A stretch of DNA of 64,000 nt from Boswellia sacra (Eukaryota > Streptophyta > Magnoliopsida > Sapindales > Burseraceae), in assembly GCA_013180625.2 (NCBI GenBank), contig SNVD02013965.1, positions 62,001 to 126,000 of the forward strand, given 5' to 3'. Below, piece after piece: positions 34,389 to 45,911 of the stretch. Made by a program: the position numbers and the translations under genes. Each line of letters begins with the position of its first letter. Position 1 is the stretch's first letter. The notes beneath the pieces were generated by a model that was not told where the DNA came from, did no database searches, and saw nothing but the letters and a program-made list of their open reading frames with translations.

Positions 34389-36377
34389 ATGGCATCCGAC
34401 ATGGAGTTGAACATCGAGGAGCAAGTCCGTGGTCGAGAGGAACAATCTCTCCCACAACCACGCCTACAAGGAAAACGTGGTAAGGCTAAAGCCCCCCTCA
34501 CGGAAGTCTTGGAGCCTCGTGTTGCAAGCCTTGAACAAACTATCTCGGGGATGGACAATGCGATCGAAGGGCTCTCCGCACGTCTCGAAGGTCTAGAGAC
34601 GGAATATGGAGAGATAACCCAAGCCACAAAGTCCAACATCAACGAGTTTAGTAAGGCTTATGAGAAGGAGCTTCGTAACATTACACGAGAGCTCACAAGC
34701 TTGCGGGTCTTTATGGAACATGAGTTGCGAGGACTCCGTGCCGAAGTAGAGGAAACTCGCACGGAATGGGAGAAGCACCAATGCGAGCGCGCTAGCCCTT
34801 CCTACACAAGCGGTAATGCGTTGATAAATATGCAAGTGCCTACTCCTCCCACGTACCATGGCACCCGCAATGCAACGGAAGTGGAAAACTTCCTCTTTGG
34901 CTTGGAACAATACTTCGAAGCTAAATGTGCCCACGATGATGCTTCGAGGATCGGTGTTGCGCCCACATTTCTACGTGATGCAGCCCAACTTTGGTGGCGT
35001 CGAAAGCATGGCGACGCGGGCAAAGGCATCATTTCCCTCCGCACATGGGAAGATTTCAAGAGAGAACTTCGGAAGCATTTCTCTCCAAGCAATGCCGAGA
35101 AGGAGGCAAGAGGTCGTCTCCGTCGGTTGAAACAAAGCGGCACAATCCGTGAATACATTAAAGACTTCACTACTATAATCCTTGAAATTGAGGACATGTC
35201 CGAGAAGGACTCCCTCTTCTATTTTCTTGATGGGCTCAAAGATTGGGCAAGAATTGAACTAGAGAGGCGCAACATGCAAAATCTCGATGATGCTATAGCC
35301 GTAGCCGAATCTCTTGTGGATTACTCTACCCAATTCAAGGAGAGGAAGCCCAACCACGAGAAAGAGGGGGTAGAGCAACATCATCCTTGCAAGGAAAGTG
35401 GCGAACGCAAAACATTCGGAGGGGACAAACGAAACACACCCAATAGAGGTAAGTTTGATGCCCCTAAACCTAAAAGCCCTTGCTTCATCTGTGATGGTCC
35501 TCATTGGGTTCGTGATTGCCCAAAGAGGAAGGCCCTCAATGCTCTTGTCACTCAAGATGGGGGTGTCCATGAGGAGGAGCCGCAAGCGGAAATGGGTTTC
35601 CTTCATATCATTGGTGCACTCAAGAAAACCACACCTGCCAAGAAAGGTTTAATGTATGTGAGTGCCACCATTAACGGCAAAGATGTGCGTGCAATGCTCG
35701 ACACGGGAGCCACGCACAATTTCATTTCCGAAGAAGAGGCCAAACGGTTAGGTCTCAAATACACCAAGGGAGGTGGCGCCATCAAAGCCATAAACTCAGC
35801 TGCCAAGGCAATTGTGGGGGTGTCTAAAGCCACATCCGTCCAACTTGGCACGTGGAATGGTAAGCTTGATTTCTCCATTGTTCCTATGGATGATTTCCAA
35901 GTAGTGCTCGGCATGGAATTCTTCGATCAAGCCCATGCCTTTCCCATACCATCTTCTAACTCCCTTAGCATCCTCGATGGAGGTCATTCATGCACGGTTG
36001 GCATAGAACGTGTAGCTAAGGTCGAGAAGAAGATAATGTCCGCACTACAATTCGAACAAGGGATCAAGGAAGAGCCGAACCTCCTTACTCCCATTCGGGA
36101 GCTCAACGATGGGGAAAACCTCGTCACTAAGAGCCCACAAATTCTGCCCATCCTTGACGAAAACAAGGATGTTGTGGCTCAAAAGACGTCGGAGAGACAA
36201 TCGCCAAGACAGGGGGTTCATCAAAACAAGTTAAAATTTGACACCGAACCTCCATCTATGGTGTCTCACGGAATGATGCCTCCCAAGACCGCGAAGGCAA
36301 CCAAGAGGTCACACAAGCGTGGAAAAGGGAAGCGTCGACACAAGATCTCTCGCCCACAACCGATGTTACATCCTTAA
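34389..36377 (+). CDS. Gag-protease polyprotein, intact
   Basis: A 662-codon frame from ATG 34389 (MASDMELNIEEQ). The frame is open upstream into the LTR, but that part precedes the primer site and is not expected to be used. Order: a charged N-terminal region with coiled-coil character (about 40-130), a retrotransposon gag domain (RDAAQLWWRRKHGD, WEDFKRELRKHFSP, about 160-290), a zinc knuckle CFICDGPHWVRDC (365-377), and a retropepsin-like domain with MLDTGATHNFIS (D438) and VVLGMEFF. A basic tail follows (KRSHKRGKGKRRHK). There is no polymerase or integrase, and the 3' LTR starts 40 bp after the stop. The protein would form particles and process itself. Confidence 0.93.
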   Translation: MASDMELNIEEQVRGREEQSLPQPRLQGKRGKAKAPLTEVLEPRVASLEQTISGMDNAIEGLSARLEGLETEYGEITQATKSNINEFSKAYEKELRNITRELTSLRVFMEHELRGLRAEVEETRTEWEKHQCERASPSYTSGNALINMQVPTPPTYHGTRNATEVENFLFGLEQYFEAKCAHDDASRIGVAPTFLRDAAQLWWRRKHGDAGKGIISLRTWEDFKRELRKHFSPSNAEKEARGRLRRLKQSGTIREYIKDFTTIILEIEDMSEKDSLFYFLDGLKDWARIELERRNMQNLDDAIAVAESLVDYSTQFKERKPNHEKEGVEQHHPCKESGERKTFGGDKRNTPNRGKFDAPKPKSPCFICDGPHWVRDCPKRKALNALVTQDGGVHEEEPQAEMGFLHIIGALKKTTPAKKGLMYVSATINGKDVRAMLDTGATHNFISEEEAKRLGLKYTKGGGAIKAINSAAKAIVGVSKATSVQLGTWNGKLDFSIVPMDDFQVVLGMEFFDQAHAFPIPSSNSLSILDGGHSCTVGIERVAKVEKKIMSALQFEQGIKEEPNLLTPIRELNDGENLVTKSPQILPILDENKDVVAQKTSERQSPRQGVHQNKLKFDTEPPSMVSHGMMPPKTAKATKRSHKRGKGKRRHKISRPQPMLHP

Positions 36378-36416
36378 GGACGCAACGGGGACGTTGCGAA
36401 ATTAGGTGGGAGAGAA

Positions 36417-36949
36417 TGTTGCAGCCCGCCAAGTCACTTGCTAGAGTTGGCCCAATTACACAAGGCTTGGCCTAATCCAAGCCCACCTTCCGGAAGCTCT
36501 AGTTAGTTGGCATTGCTAGTTGGCATCCATTGTACATATCTTCTAGATGGTCCAACTAGCCGTTGTAATATAGCCGTTGTAATATAGTCGTTAGAAACTA
36601 GCCGTTATGCTAGTTGTGTGCTTAGTTGTACTAGCCGTTGTACTAGCCGTTATTGAGGAGGTAGCTCACTATAAAAACCCCTCAAGGCTCATTTGTAACA
36701 TATCCATACATTTATTGAATTCAAGCATTGTAAGCTTTCAATCGTAATACAAAGCATTCTTTGAGTAAGCAATACTTGCCTTCATTCTTCCTACTCTTCT
36801 CTTTGTTGCCTTCAAGTTCTTAAGCTCAACGGTCCACAAGCTTTTTCCTTAAGTGAAGCAAGCTATCCGCAAGGCTTACTTAGCAACTTCGGGTTCAAGT
36901 TGCCTAAGTGCCGCACGAGCAAGCTGCGCTAAACTTCAAGCTCGTGACA
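36417..36949 (+). repeat. Gypsy 3' LTR
   Basis: 533 bp, same ends as the 5' LTR. It contains a tandem duplication of GTTGTAATATAGCC near 36560-36590 that is absent from the 5' LTR. Confidence 0.95.
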
Positions 36950-37264
36950 CTTGTCTTTCTATCGGTGGATTATGAAAGACTTATTTCAATAGTAATTTCC
37001 ATAAAACAGTTATATCTCAAGCTTAAGTATGTTTTACTTGATTTCATTTTCTGTAAGTCACTTAGGATTGCATTATATATTAATTGCAATACTTGTATCT
37101 AATATTTGTACATAATATTTATCTTAATATAAATTCGTACATTTATTATATACTATGTATTCTTCGATAATTTATATAGTAGTGTATGATTAAAAATGAA
37201 AACGTATTACAAATTAATAAAAAAGTGGGTATTTAATTATAAATATGATATTTTTCTGAATTGA
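36950..37264. other. CACTA interior, right part
   Basis: AT-rich sequence between the gypsy element and the CACTA subterminal repeats. No gene was recognised. Confidence 0.5.
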
Positions 37265-37651
37265 ATAAATGGCAACATGTGCATGTTGTTAAAACTTCAC
37301 ACTCTCAAGATTTATAGCAACGCACGATGTGTATTGCCGTTGAGATCTATAACAACACACGTTTTGTGTTGCTGAAATTATATAACTCGTTCTTTTTGCT
37401 ACGCATACTGCGAGTTGTCATTGAGGTCTATAGTAACGAGTATTGTGTGTTGTTGAATCACTATTACTCTATGTCTTTTAGCAACACACATTGCATGTTG
37501 CCAATAGATTTTCTACAACATGTAGAACTACTTTTCGTAACGTGCATGTGCACGTTGCAAAAAATCAAGAACAACAACGTGCGCCTGCACGTTGCGAAAA
37601 TGTTATAGCAACGTAAAATACACGTTGCCATAGCCTATTTTTCTTGTAGTG
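37265..37651. repeat. CACTA right subterminal repeats and terminus
   Basis: A run of roughly ten degenerate copies of GCAACACACNNTGTGTTGC or GCAACGTGC...GCACGTTGC ends in TTTTTCTTGTAGTG. The palindromic copies near 37540-37600 are the clearest. Confidence 0.85.
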
Positions 37652-39100
37652 ACGCCAAGGAATGGAAGGATTTGGGAAGGAATGCGGCCAGTGAAGGGAG
37701 TCATCGGATAAGAATCTCTTAATAAATTGGATTTTGAGGGTGGCAGCTGAGCTGTTGGCCAAATTTTTATCAAATAACCCTATACACTCTCTGCTATCTT
37801 TATCTAACCCCAATTTTATTTTTAACTAATTATAACTCCTTTCATAAAATAAAAGGACAAATACCCTTAAAATTTTAGAAAACAACAAAATTATCAAAAC
37901 CATAATCCTTGCCAAGTGTGAATTGAAAACAGAGCTTTTGTGTAGGCCAAATTCAATTTGTCATTTCTCAATTCTCAATCAACCGTGAATCTTCTTCTTT
38001 CAACTGACCACGAAATCATTGCAGTTTTTTTCTTTTTTTGGTTGCAAATGCAATTGTTGCCATTTACTCTCTCCAAATGGTTGTCTCCAATTGGAAAATC
38101 TGTAAAGAAGCTACTTTCTTCCACGAAAATTTTACAAGTCTAGATCGATTTCGGCCATGATCAGGTCTAATTTCTTTATTTTTATGATGATTATTAAATT
38201 CTTATGGGTTTGTGTTTGTAATTTTTTTCTTTATTTTAAACCTAAAATTTTGGATTTTTTTCAAATTTTTTTTCTTTTGCAGGTCTGCGCGTATCTTTTG
38301 TTGTCGATGGACGACACTGCTGAGGACACTGAAAGACACGGCCACAAATGTATCTTCTTTGCAATCTGATATTTTGATGGCCTTAAGTTTTGCTCGGCTT
38401 CTATTTCTGGGTTTTTTGTTTATGCCGTCGAAGTTTCAGGTGGCCTATTTTATAACCAAGGGCTCTTGTTCCCATCTTTAATGTTAAGAGAGAGAGGGAG
38501 AATGTATGTGATGTGTGAAGGTGTAGATTTTTGTCTTTTTGTAAGCAAAAAGGGTAAAAAAAAAAAGATTAAAATTGAAAATGGGGTTGATTTGGTTATG
38601 CGAGTCCAAAAGGGGTCTATGGAAAAAATAGGCCCGAGTTGTTTCTTCTTATTAATAGATTTTATTTTTTAAAAATTTATTTTAAGAAAAGAAATAAATT
38701 TTGAATTGGATTGTAAATTTTTAGTAATGAAATTCTTCTATTATCCTTGATTGTTAGTTTAAATTTTAACGAAAAATATCATATGATAATTTTAAAATAA
38801 ATTTAAGGATATAATTGATTAAAACGTATAATTATTTTTAGATTGAAAATTAAGATAAATTTTAAAAATATTTATTAATATTATCCCAATATTAATATTA
38901 GACCATCCACCAACATTGATTCCTTTTTTAAAACTTAAACTAATTAGTAACAGGATATTTATTGATTTAGATAATACATTGGGGTCCACACGGTTTGACA
39001 GCTGGAAAGCAAAACATCGAAAGATATACATGGCTGGCTGGTTGCTGCTTGTTCATGGGATTAATTACTGGAATCTCATTCCAATCTTTTACATTATACG
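37652..39100. other. Spacer with a possible unrecognised gene fragment
   Basis: Around 37930-38480 on the plus strand the sequence is less AT-biased. It has an intron-like T-rich stretch ending CTTTTGCAG/GTCTGCGCG, then an open reading (WTTLLRTLKDTATNVSSLQS, DILMALSFARLLFLGFLFMP). This could be two exons of a small protein with a hydrophobic segment. I do not recognise it and would not call a gene from this alone. Confidence 0.3.
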
Positions 39101-39770
39101 TCTTTAATAATTGATGTTTTGGTAAAGAATTAGACAAACATATAGATAAACAAAAGACATGTTGCATCCATCGATAAAAGTGATCTTCAACCACTCCACG
39201 CCAAAAGAATGCTATTACACTTTCGACCAATTTATCATTCTCACTTTGCATCGTTGAGCAGTCAGCAAAATATACGATAAGTTCGATGATTTTATGGTTA
39301 ACGGATTCATTATTTGTTTTATCTAAAGTCTAAATTTAATTTATTTTTAAATTTTAAATTTTTATGATAATTATTTTTTATCTTAAGAGTTAATATAAGA
39401 TATCTTTCGTGTGAGTAGAAAAAACTAAAAATTTTAACTTTATCTTAATCTAAATATCTAAATCATTTATTATTCCTTTAATTCTTTTAAATACCTCTAC
39501 AAAGTTTATTTATGACAAATTTATACATAGTCTAATATTTCAGTTTTGAAACATTAGTATTTGTTTTTAATTTTATATTATGATTCGTCATATATTTTTA
39601 AAATTATTTTATAGTTATTCAGCTTATTTATATATCAAATTCTTTTTAAAAATAATAACTTATTTTTCAATTATACATATTTAAATAAACTAAATTCATA
39701 ATAAATTTTGATATACAAATATTTTTACCATGTAAAATAAAATCACAAGTGAAATAATATGTATAAATAA

Positions 39771-39806
<36 letters not shown>

Positions 39807-40420
39807 ATTAGTTTTCAAATATTTTAATTCAGATGTTAAAATAAAAAAAATTATATCATTCAGATTTGTATGTTCGGACTTATTCAGATTTTATTTTAAT
39901 TCAAACTTATTCATATTTTGGATTAAGAAAAAATCACCTCCTAAATATCATCTAGAGAGTGAATGAAATCTATAACATATATAATCTCCAATAGGTCTCT
40001 GGGTGGCAATTCATAAATTTTAAACTTTTGTCGATAAAAATTTATTTTGATACCTTCAACGTTCATTGATTTCTGACAATGAGATACAATCACCAGCCAC
40101 TTTAATTAGACGGGCTTAACAGTACATATTATTCTTAATTTCATTTAATTTAACTAATTAATTAAATAAATTTTTTAAAAATTTTATAAAACAAAAAAAC
40201 AGGATCAGATCAATTTATTTATCTCAAATGATGATTTTTATAAATAAATACATTGAAGGTTTAAGTTAATATATTTGTATACTATATCTTCTATTAATAA
40301 TTTTATTTAAGATTTATAATTACACTTATAAAAAACTATTTCTACAAAATTATCCGCACCAACTCTTATGATGTCAATTTATGATTGCCACTTTATTAAC
40401 CTAAATTAATTAATATTATC
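39100..40420 (+). repeat. Dispersed repeat, interrupted by MITE copy 1
   Basis: The parts at about 39150-39300 and 39943-40420 together match, inverted, the continuous sequence at about 62580-61930. Shared landmarks are CTCACTTTGCATC, ATCATCTAGAGAGTGAATGA, GGTGGCAATTCAT and TTCTTAATTTCATTTAATTT. The match is contiguous at 62 kb but split here by a 642-bp insertion. Confidence 0.8.
39301..39942 (+). mobile_element. MITE family member, copy 1
   Basis: Same family as 42339-42977 and 45325-45911. Shared internal sequence includes the TTTCATGATGATTATTTTTT-type block and an ATATATAAATAGGAATATATA block. It interrupts the dispersed repeat above. An (AT)n tract lies at 39774-39804. Confidence 0.75.
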
Positions 40421-42100
40421 AATTTTTTAAATTTATTTTTTTTCCGATCATTACATGCTAATATTACATTAGTTTTTATGGAAAAGTCTACATAGGTAGT
40501 ACTACTCTTCTCTATGTCAGCTTTAAGAAATAATAGCTTGTTTTCAAAAGTACAAGAGATCATTTTATTAGCTCTTTGAAAATTTGTTAATATGTCTTTT
40601 TGATAAATATTTAATTACCTACTTACGAGATTTGAAAGAAATTCAATTTCTAGATGTTTGGTGCATAAAACTTAATACAAAAAAACTTAATACTAATATC
40701 AAAATAATTGATAAATCCGGACTCCTAAGGAAATTTACTTTCACACCTGTACTATTGTCCCATAGTAGTCTACCACCGCTGTCCTGTTAGCAATACTAAA
40801 AGACTCCCAAGTTTATAGAGCAATACAGAAATTTGTTATTTGAGTCAAATATTTTATGCAAAACTATTTAATCTATTGATCTTGTTTGAAAATAATATAA
40901 TAATTAAAAAGTATATGAAAATGTAATAGAAAAATCTAATCAACTCTCTTGAATAATGCGTCGTTTTGACTAATTTTTCGTTTAAAAAAAATTAAATATT
41001 GGTAACCCAACTTGACAGCAAACCTAGTAGTTTTGTTAAAACAATTAAAAAATAAAAAATAGAAATAAAACATGTGGTAAAATAATCCAGCAGCACTACA
41101 TCCATCGATGCACCACCACCGTTTATTTGTAATGAAGTAGTTTTGATTAAAAAATTGGGAAAAAAATACATTTTAATCCGACACCAATAACTTGGCAGCA
41201 CTACCTCGATCCATCAATGCACCATCATTAATAAAAATGGAAATGTTCTTATTAATCATTATTTACGGTTTATATATTGTTTTTCATATTCAAGACTTGT
41301 CACAGGCAGCAAAGTGAATAGACTTGAAATGGAATACAAGTCTTTTTTCTTTTTTCTTTTTTCTTTTTTTTTCTTTTTTGGCTTTTCTTAATTGGATATG
41401 CGTCAATCGACTTCAACTTCAGTCTTAATGTCTCATCTTTCAAATTAATTTGTTGAATGCTATAGGATGTCCAATAGTTTGAGAATTATCTGTGCTAATA
41501 ACTCTGATTATAAAATCTTCAAATCTTTCTATCACTTCACTGAACAAATTTATCAGACCTTATTTAGACTCAAGTTAAAGTAATCAAATTACTAATCATT
41601 ATACAATTAAACTTGATGACTCAATCGAGTTTAATTGTAGAGTACTTGATCACTCTTTTATTAATTTGTTTTAATCACTCTTTTATTTAAAAAAAAAAAA
41701 AATAAAACCTTATCTGTGAATTTCATGATGATCTGGTTTCTCACCCATAGAGTACAGAACGGTATAGTCTTGTAAGTAAACGGTCCAACAATGATAGCAA
41801 CCACCCAACCCCTATTGGATTTTTATTAGATTACTCTTTCACGCTTAGTATAACCATTATTCTCCTTGCACCAATTTAATATTAAAGCATGCATCAAATT
41901 GGTTCCTTTCTGACAACTGCCATTAATTAAGAACAGAAAATTTATTAATTGAACTCTATGGAATCCAGAGTTTCAGAAGAAGCCACATCAAAAAATGATA
42001 TTCAATATACGGGCTGGCCGCAGCCCTGTCCTATTCTCTTTTAGCGACTCTCATGAAATTGATTGACAGTATCTCTTTACAATTTTCAACATCATATTTC
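40421..42100. other. AT-rich spacer
   Basis: No gene seen. About 41230-41530 resembles about 19370-19640. A CT-rich tract lies at about 41340-41390 and a poly-A tract near 41687. Confidence 0.5.
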
Positions 42101-42139
42101 TTAAAATAAATTTAATGTCTAGGAAATTGTCCATACTAA

Positions 42140-42338
42140 AATATAGATTATACAAAAGAAACGTTGCATCAATCGATGAAAGTGAAATTCAAGTGCTCCA
42201 TAACAAAGAATGGCACATTGTGCTTCAACCAAATTCATCATTCGCATGTTGCACCATTGAGAGCAGTTGCAATGGTTATAACAAGTTCAATTTTTTCGTC
42301 CCTAAATATGGTCTAGAGTGAATGAAATCTATAATGTT
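42140..42338 (+). repeat. Partial copy of the dispersed repeat
   Basis: CGTTGCATCAATCGATGAAA, CATTCGCATGTTGCACCATT and CTAGAGTGAATGAAATCTAT resemble 39150-39300 plus 39945-39975. It is truncated by insertion of MITE copy 2. Confidence 0.65.
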
Positions 42339-42812
42339 AGGAACTGTTGTTTTTTTATTTGAAGTCTGAATTTAACATATTCTCAGATTTCAGATCTTTT
42401 CATGATGATTATTTTTTTGACTTAAGACTTAATCTAAGATATTTTTATCTGAATAGAAAAAATTAAAAATTCTAGCGTTTATTGAATATAAATATCTGAA
42501 TCATTTGTTACTCCTTTAATTCTCTTAAATGCTCTTATAAAAATTCATTTATAACTAATTTGTATGTAACCTAATATTTTAATTTTAAAATATTATTATT
42601 TATTATTAATTTTATATTATGAATCTCTATATATTTTTTAAATTATTTTATGGTTATTTAGCTTATTTATATATCAAAGTCTTTTAAAAAAAATAACTTC
42701 TTTTCCAATTATATACATTTAAATAAATTAAATTCATAACAAATTTTGGTTTGCAAATCCTTTTACTATGTAAAATAATATCACAAAGTGAAAATAATAT
42801 ATATAAATAGGA

Positions 42813-42846
<34 letters not shown>

Positions 42847-42977
42847 AGTTTTTCGACATTTTAATTCACATGTTAAAATAAAAAAATACATATCATTCAT
42901 ATTTTTATATTCAAACCTATAAGATTTTAGTTTAATTCAGCCCTATTTAGATTTTAGACAAAAAAAAAAAGCACCCT
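42339..42977 (+). mobile_element. MITE family member, copy 2
   Basis: The left end AGGAACTGTTGTTTTTTTAT..GAAGTCTGAATTTA and right end TTTAGATTTTAGAC(A)n..GCACCCT form an imperfect inverted repeat. Homologous to copies 1 and 3, same orientation. It contains an (AT)n tract at 42811-42839. Confidence 0.75.
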
Positions 42978-43157
42978 CGTAATCTCTAGCGGTCTTGTAT
43001 TCAAACTTGTAATTTACCTAGGCCTTGTAATTAAATAAAATTGAGAAATAAAAAAGTTATCACGTAAATTTTCTTCTTAGATAGGATTGTGCACTTATGT
43101 CTAACTAACTTGAGTAGTTGAGATCAAGCCCAAGCCAATGTGTTATATAAAATATTA

Positions 43158-43739
43158 AGGGCATGTTTGATGCGCTGAATAACTTGAGCAGTTATTTGAA
43201 TTAGATTGGATTGGATGGTGTGGGATATAATTGGATAAGACATAATATTATACTATGTTTGGTAGAGTATTATATTAGATAAAAGGTAAAAAAGAGTTAT
43301 AATATGAAAATTTTAATATAAATATAAAATAAATTTAATTAGTAATTAAAATCATTTTTAAAATAAAAATTGAATTATTTATTTATTTAAATAATTAATT
43401 TTTATTTAAATATTTAATAAATTATTTATTAATTATATAAATATTTAATTATTTAATTTATATAATTTTTTGGTATTTATTAGTAAAAATTATGAAAAAA
43501 ATAAGCTTATACGGTATTAACTCATATGTATACTTAGTATAAAAACGCTTAAATCTTATACAAACAGTGTCGTTACGTACCGCTACAGTGCCTATATTAT
43601 GCTATCCAATCCCGTTCAAAATCTATTCAAACACAGTATAATTTCTTAATATTATAAATATAATTTCTTAATATTATAAATATAATTTTTTAATATTATA
43701 TATATAATGCGATGCTGTGCAGCGTATCAAACATACCCT
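43158..43739. mobile_element. hAT-like MITE
   Basis: The left end AGGGCATGTTTGATGCGCTG is the inverse of the right end CAGCGTATCAAACATACCCT apart from a few differences. The interior is very AT-rich, about 580 bp. No clear target duplication was found. Confidence 0.75.
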
Positions 43740-44209
43740 ATCGTGTTATTGAACAGCAAATATGACCAACCAAGCACTTGGCAACTTCTATACAAACAAA
43801 AACAGCACTGGCAACATTTTAAACCCTTTTCTCCTTTATGCTTCACCTCCTTTTTAAGTTCGGGGAGAGAGAGGAAAAGCATAAAAGGTTATGAAAATCT
43901 AACAGAGATGAGCTCTATTCATTAATTTCCGAAGATTACGACTAATAAAGAGACAACCTCTTGAAAAGATGTATAACATTATACATTTTGTACTTGAATC
44001 AAAAAGTTGTTGATTAAGGTAGTCAATATTACAAAGGTCTGTATGGTTTTGTCTACTTATTGAATAAATATGATCATGTATGTTGCTTAATTTCTATGTA
44101 TAAATTAAAGAAATGGCATGTTGATATAGATCAGATAGCATTTTTCTATTTGTCCAAGTTCAATTTGCAAAAGAAACGGTTTTGAAGTGATATTTATCGA
44201 GTTAGAGCC

Positions 44210-44960
44210 TGTTTGATTTGTCCACTGAAACCTGAATCTATTTAGATTTAAGTGATTGAAATAATTTTTTTTATTTATTTTATCAGTTAAACACTTATTT
44301 TCAGACAAAATTATCTGAATAGAAAAAGTGAACTAAACTATTAAAATACTTAAATTACCTTTTTCTATCATCTCAACTTCTCCCTTTAGCCTGGCCCGTC
44401 ACCTTACTCAATACCACTTTGCCAACCCGTCACATCATCTTCTTAACATCTTGTCATCTTCTAAACACTTATAATACAAATATATTTATATATTTTGTTA
44501 CAAGAACAAGAATAAATATATAAAATATAATTTAAAATAAGAACATAATACTATTTATATTTATTTGAATTTGGATTTCAAAATTTAATTATTTTATATT
44601 TAATTACATTTCGAAATTTTTCAATAATGTTTGTTGTATATTGTAATAAATTATTGTCGATAAATAAAAATGATTAGTATAATATAATTATTAAATAATT
44701 AAAATTTTGGTTTCATTTTATTAAATATTTGTTTTTTAAATGATTTTAATAAATATAATATTGACTATTTAAATGATAATATAATGTAAACATTTTATAT
44801 TTTAATAAGGGTTAAAAAGTCATATTAAAATTAAAATATTCATTTACCACTTTTTTTAGTGATATATAAAATAGTAAATAAACATCATATTAAGTGGTAT
44901 AAATTAAGTCCTAAAAAAGTGTTTAGATCTAAAAAGCGTTAAATGATTAAAACAAACGCC
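44210..44960. mobile_element. Possible MITE
   Basis: The left side GAGCCTGTTTGATTTGTC and the right side AAACAAACGCCACG are weakly inverted, as in non-autonomous hAT elements. Boundaries are uncertain. Confidence 0.35.
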
Positions 44961-45324
44961 ACGTCTCCTGAAGGTTCTAACTTTCATATATGGTGTTCAT
45001 TTTGGGAGTATAATATACCGATTCAAAGATTTTGGGATTATCTGTGCCACAAACCATCAATTTTTCATAGTTCTGTCTCACATGCCCTTTACAGTGGTCA
45101 ACATCATAAGTTTTTGCAGTTTTGGTTTTTTCACAGAACTTTGTTCCAAACAGGATATATTTTGATTGGAAACGGCCCAATAAACATAACGCATAACATT
45201 TTATGGGCCTCATAATGTTTTGGCCCAATTCTATCGTTGAGGCCGTCAAAACTATGTTTTCCTAGTTTTTTATGGATTAAATTTTCTTTGCTAGTTTGTT
45301 TTGGTTAGGGTTTTTTAAACTTTA

Positions 45325-45911
45325 AGGGGCAAATTATTTTTTGATCTGAAGTATGAATTTAGATCTTTTCATGGTGATTATTTTTTTAACTTAAAACTTA
45401 ATCTAAGGCATTTTCATCTAGATGAAAAAAACTAAAAATTATAGCTTTTATAAATCATTTATTACTCTTTTAATTCTCTTAAATACCCTTTTAAAAATTT
45501 AGTTATAAACAATTTATACATAGCTTAATATTTTAATTTTGGGGCATTATTAATTATTTCTAATTTTATATCATGATTCTATATATTTTTAAAATTATTT
45601 TATAGTCATTTAACTTATTTATATATCAAATTATTTTTAAAAAAATAACGTCTTTCCCCATTATATACATTTAAATGAATTCAATTCATAAAAAATTTTG
45701 ATAAGCAAATAATTTTACTATATGAAATAAAATTGCAAATGAAAATAATATATATAAATAGGGATATATGTGTAAAATCATTAGTTTTCAGACATTTCAA
45801 TTCAGATGTTAAAATAAAAAAATAAATATATCATTCAAATTTTTATATTCAGACCTATTTCAGTTTAATTCATATATATTTAGATTTCAAACAAAAAACT
45901 ATCATCCCCTA
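45325..45911 (+). mobile_element. MITE family member, copy 3
   Basis: The left end AGGGGCAAATTATTTTTTGA..GAAGT and right end GATTTCAAACAAAAAAC..CATCCCCT are inverted. The interior is homologous to copies 1 and 2. Confidence 0.75.

Larger units (their letters stand above)
33834..36949 (+). mobile_element. Young non-autonomous Ty3/gypsy element with gag and protease only (TR-GAG type)
   Basis: 3,116 bp with LTRs 33834-34352 and 36417-36949. The primer-binding site TGGTATCAGAGCACGG (34355-34370, initiator Met tRNA type) follows the 5' LTR almost directly, and a purine tract GGTGGGAGAGAA precedes the 3' LTR. The flanks share CTTG (33830-33833 and 36950-36953). The LTRs differ by about seven substitutions plus one small tandem insertion by eye, so the insertion is recent. 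The single ORF is intact. There is no reverse transcriptase, RNase H or integrase, so mobility would depend on another element. Confidence 0.93.
20767..37651. mobile_element. Probable CACTA (En/Spm) element, non-autonomous, split by two retrotransposons
   Basis: The right end reads CCTATTTTTCTTGTAGTG (to 37651), the inverse of CACTACAAGAAAAATAGG, a classic CACTA terminus. The left end at 20767 reads GGATACAAGAAAAGTTGGAT and keeps TACAAGAAAA but has lost the first three bases. Both ends carry many subterminal copies of a GCAACGTGC-type motif (about 20790-20960 and 37265-37635). With the copia and gypsy insertions removed, about 4.1 kb remains. No TNPD-like transposase was recognised. The 3-bp target duplication could not be confirmed. 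Confidence 0.7.

Noticed and set aside
34593..35914. Antisense frames over the gag-protease ORF
   Set aside because: Shadows of a GC-richer coding region whose sense frame contains clear gag, zinc-knuckle and protease motifs.
37930..38480. Two-exon gene with a hydrophobic C-terminal segment
   Set aside because: One plausible acceptor is present but there is no recognised homology and the first exon is ambiguous; left as an unresolved fragment.
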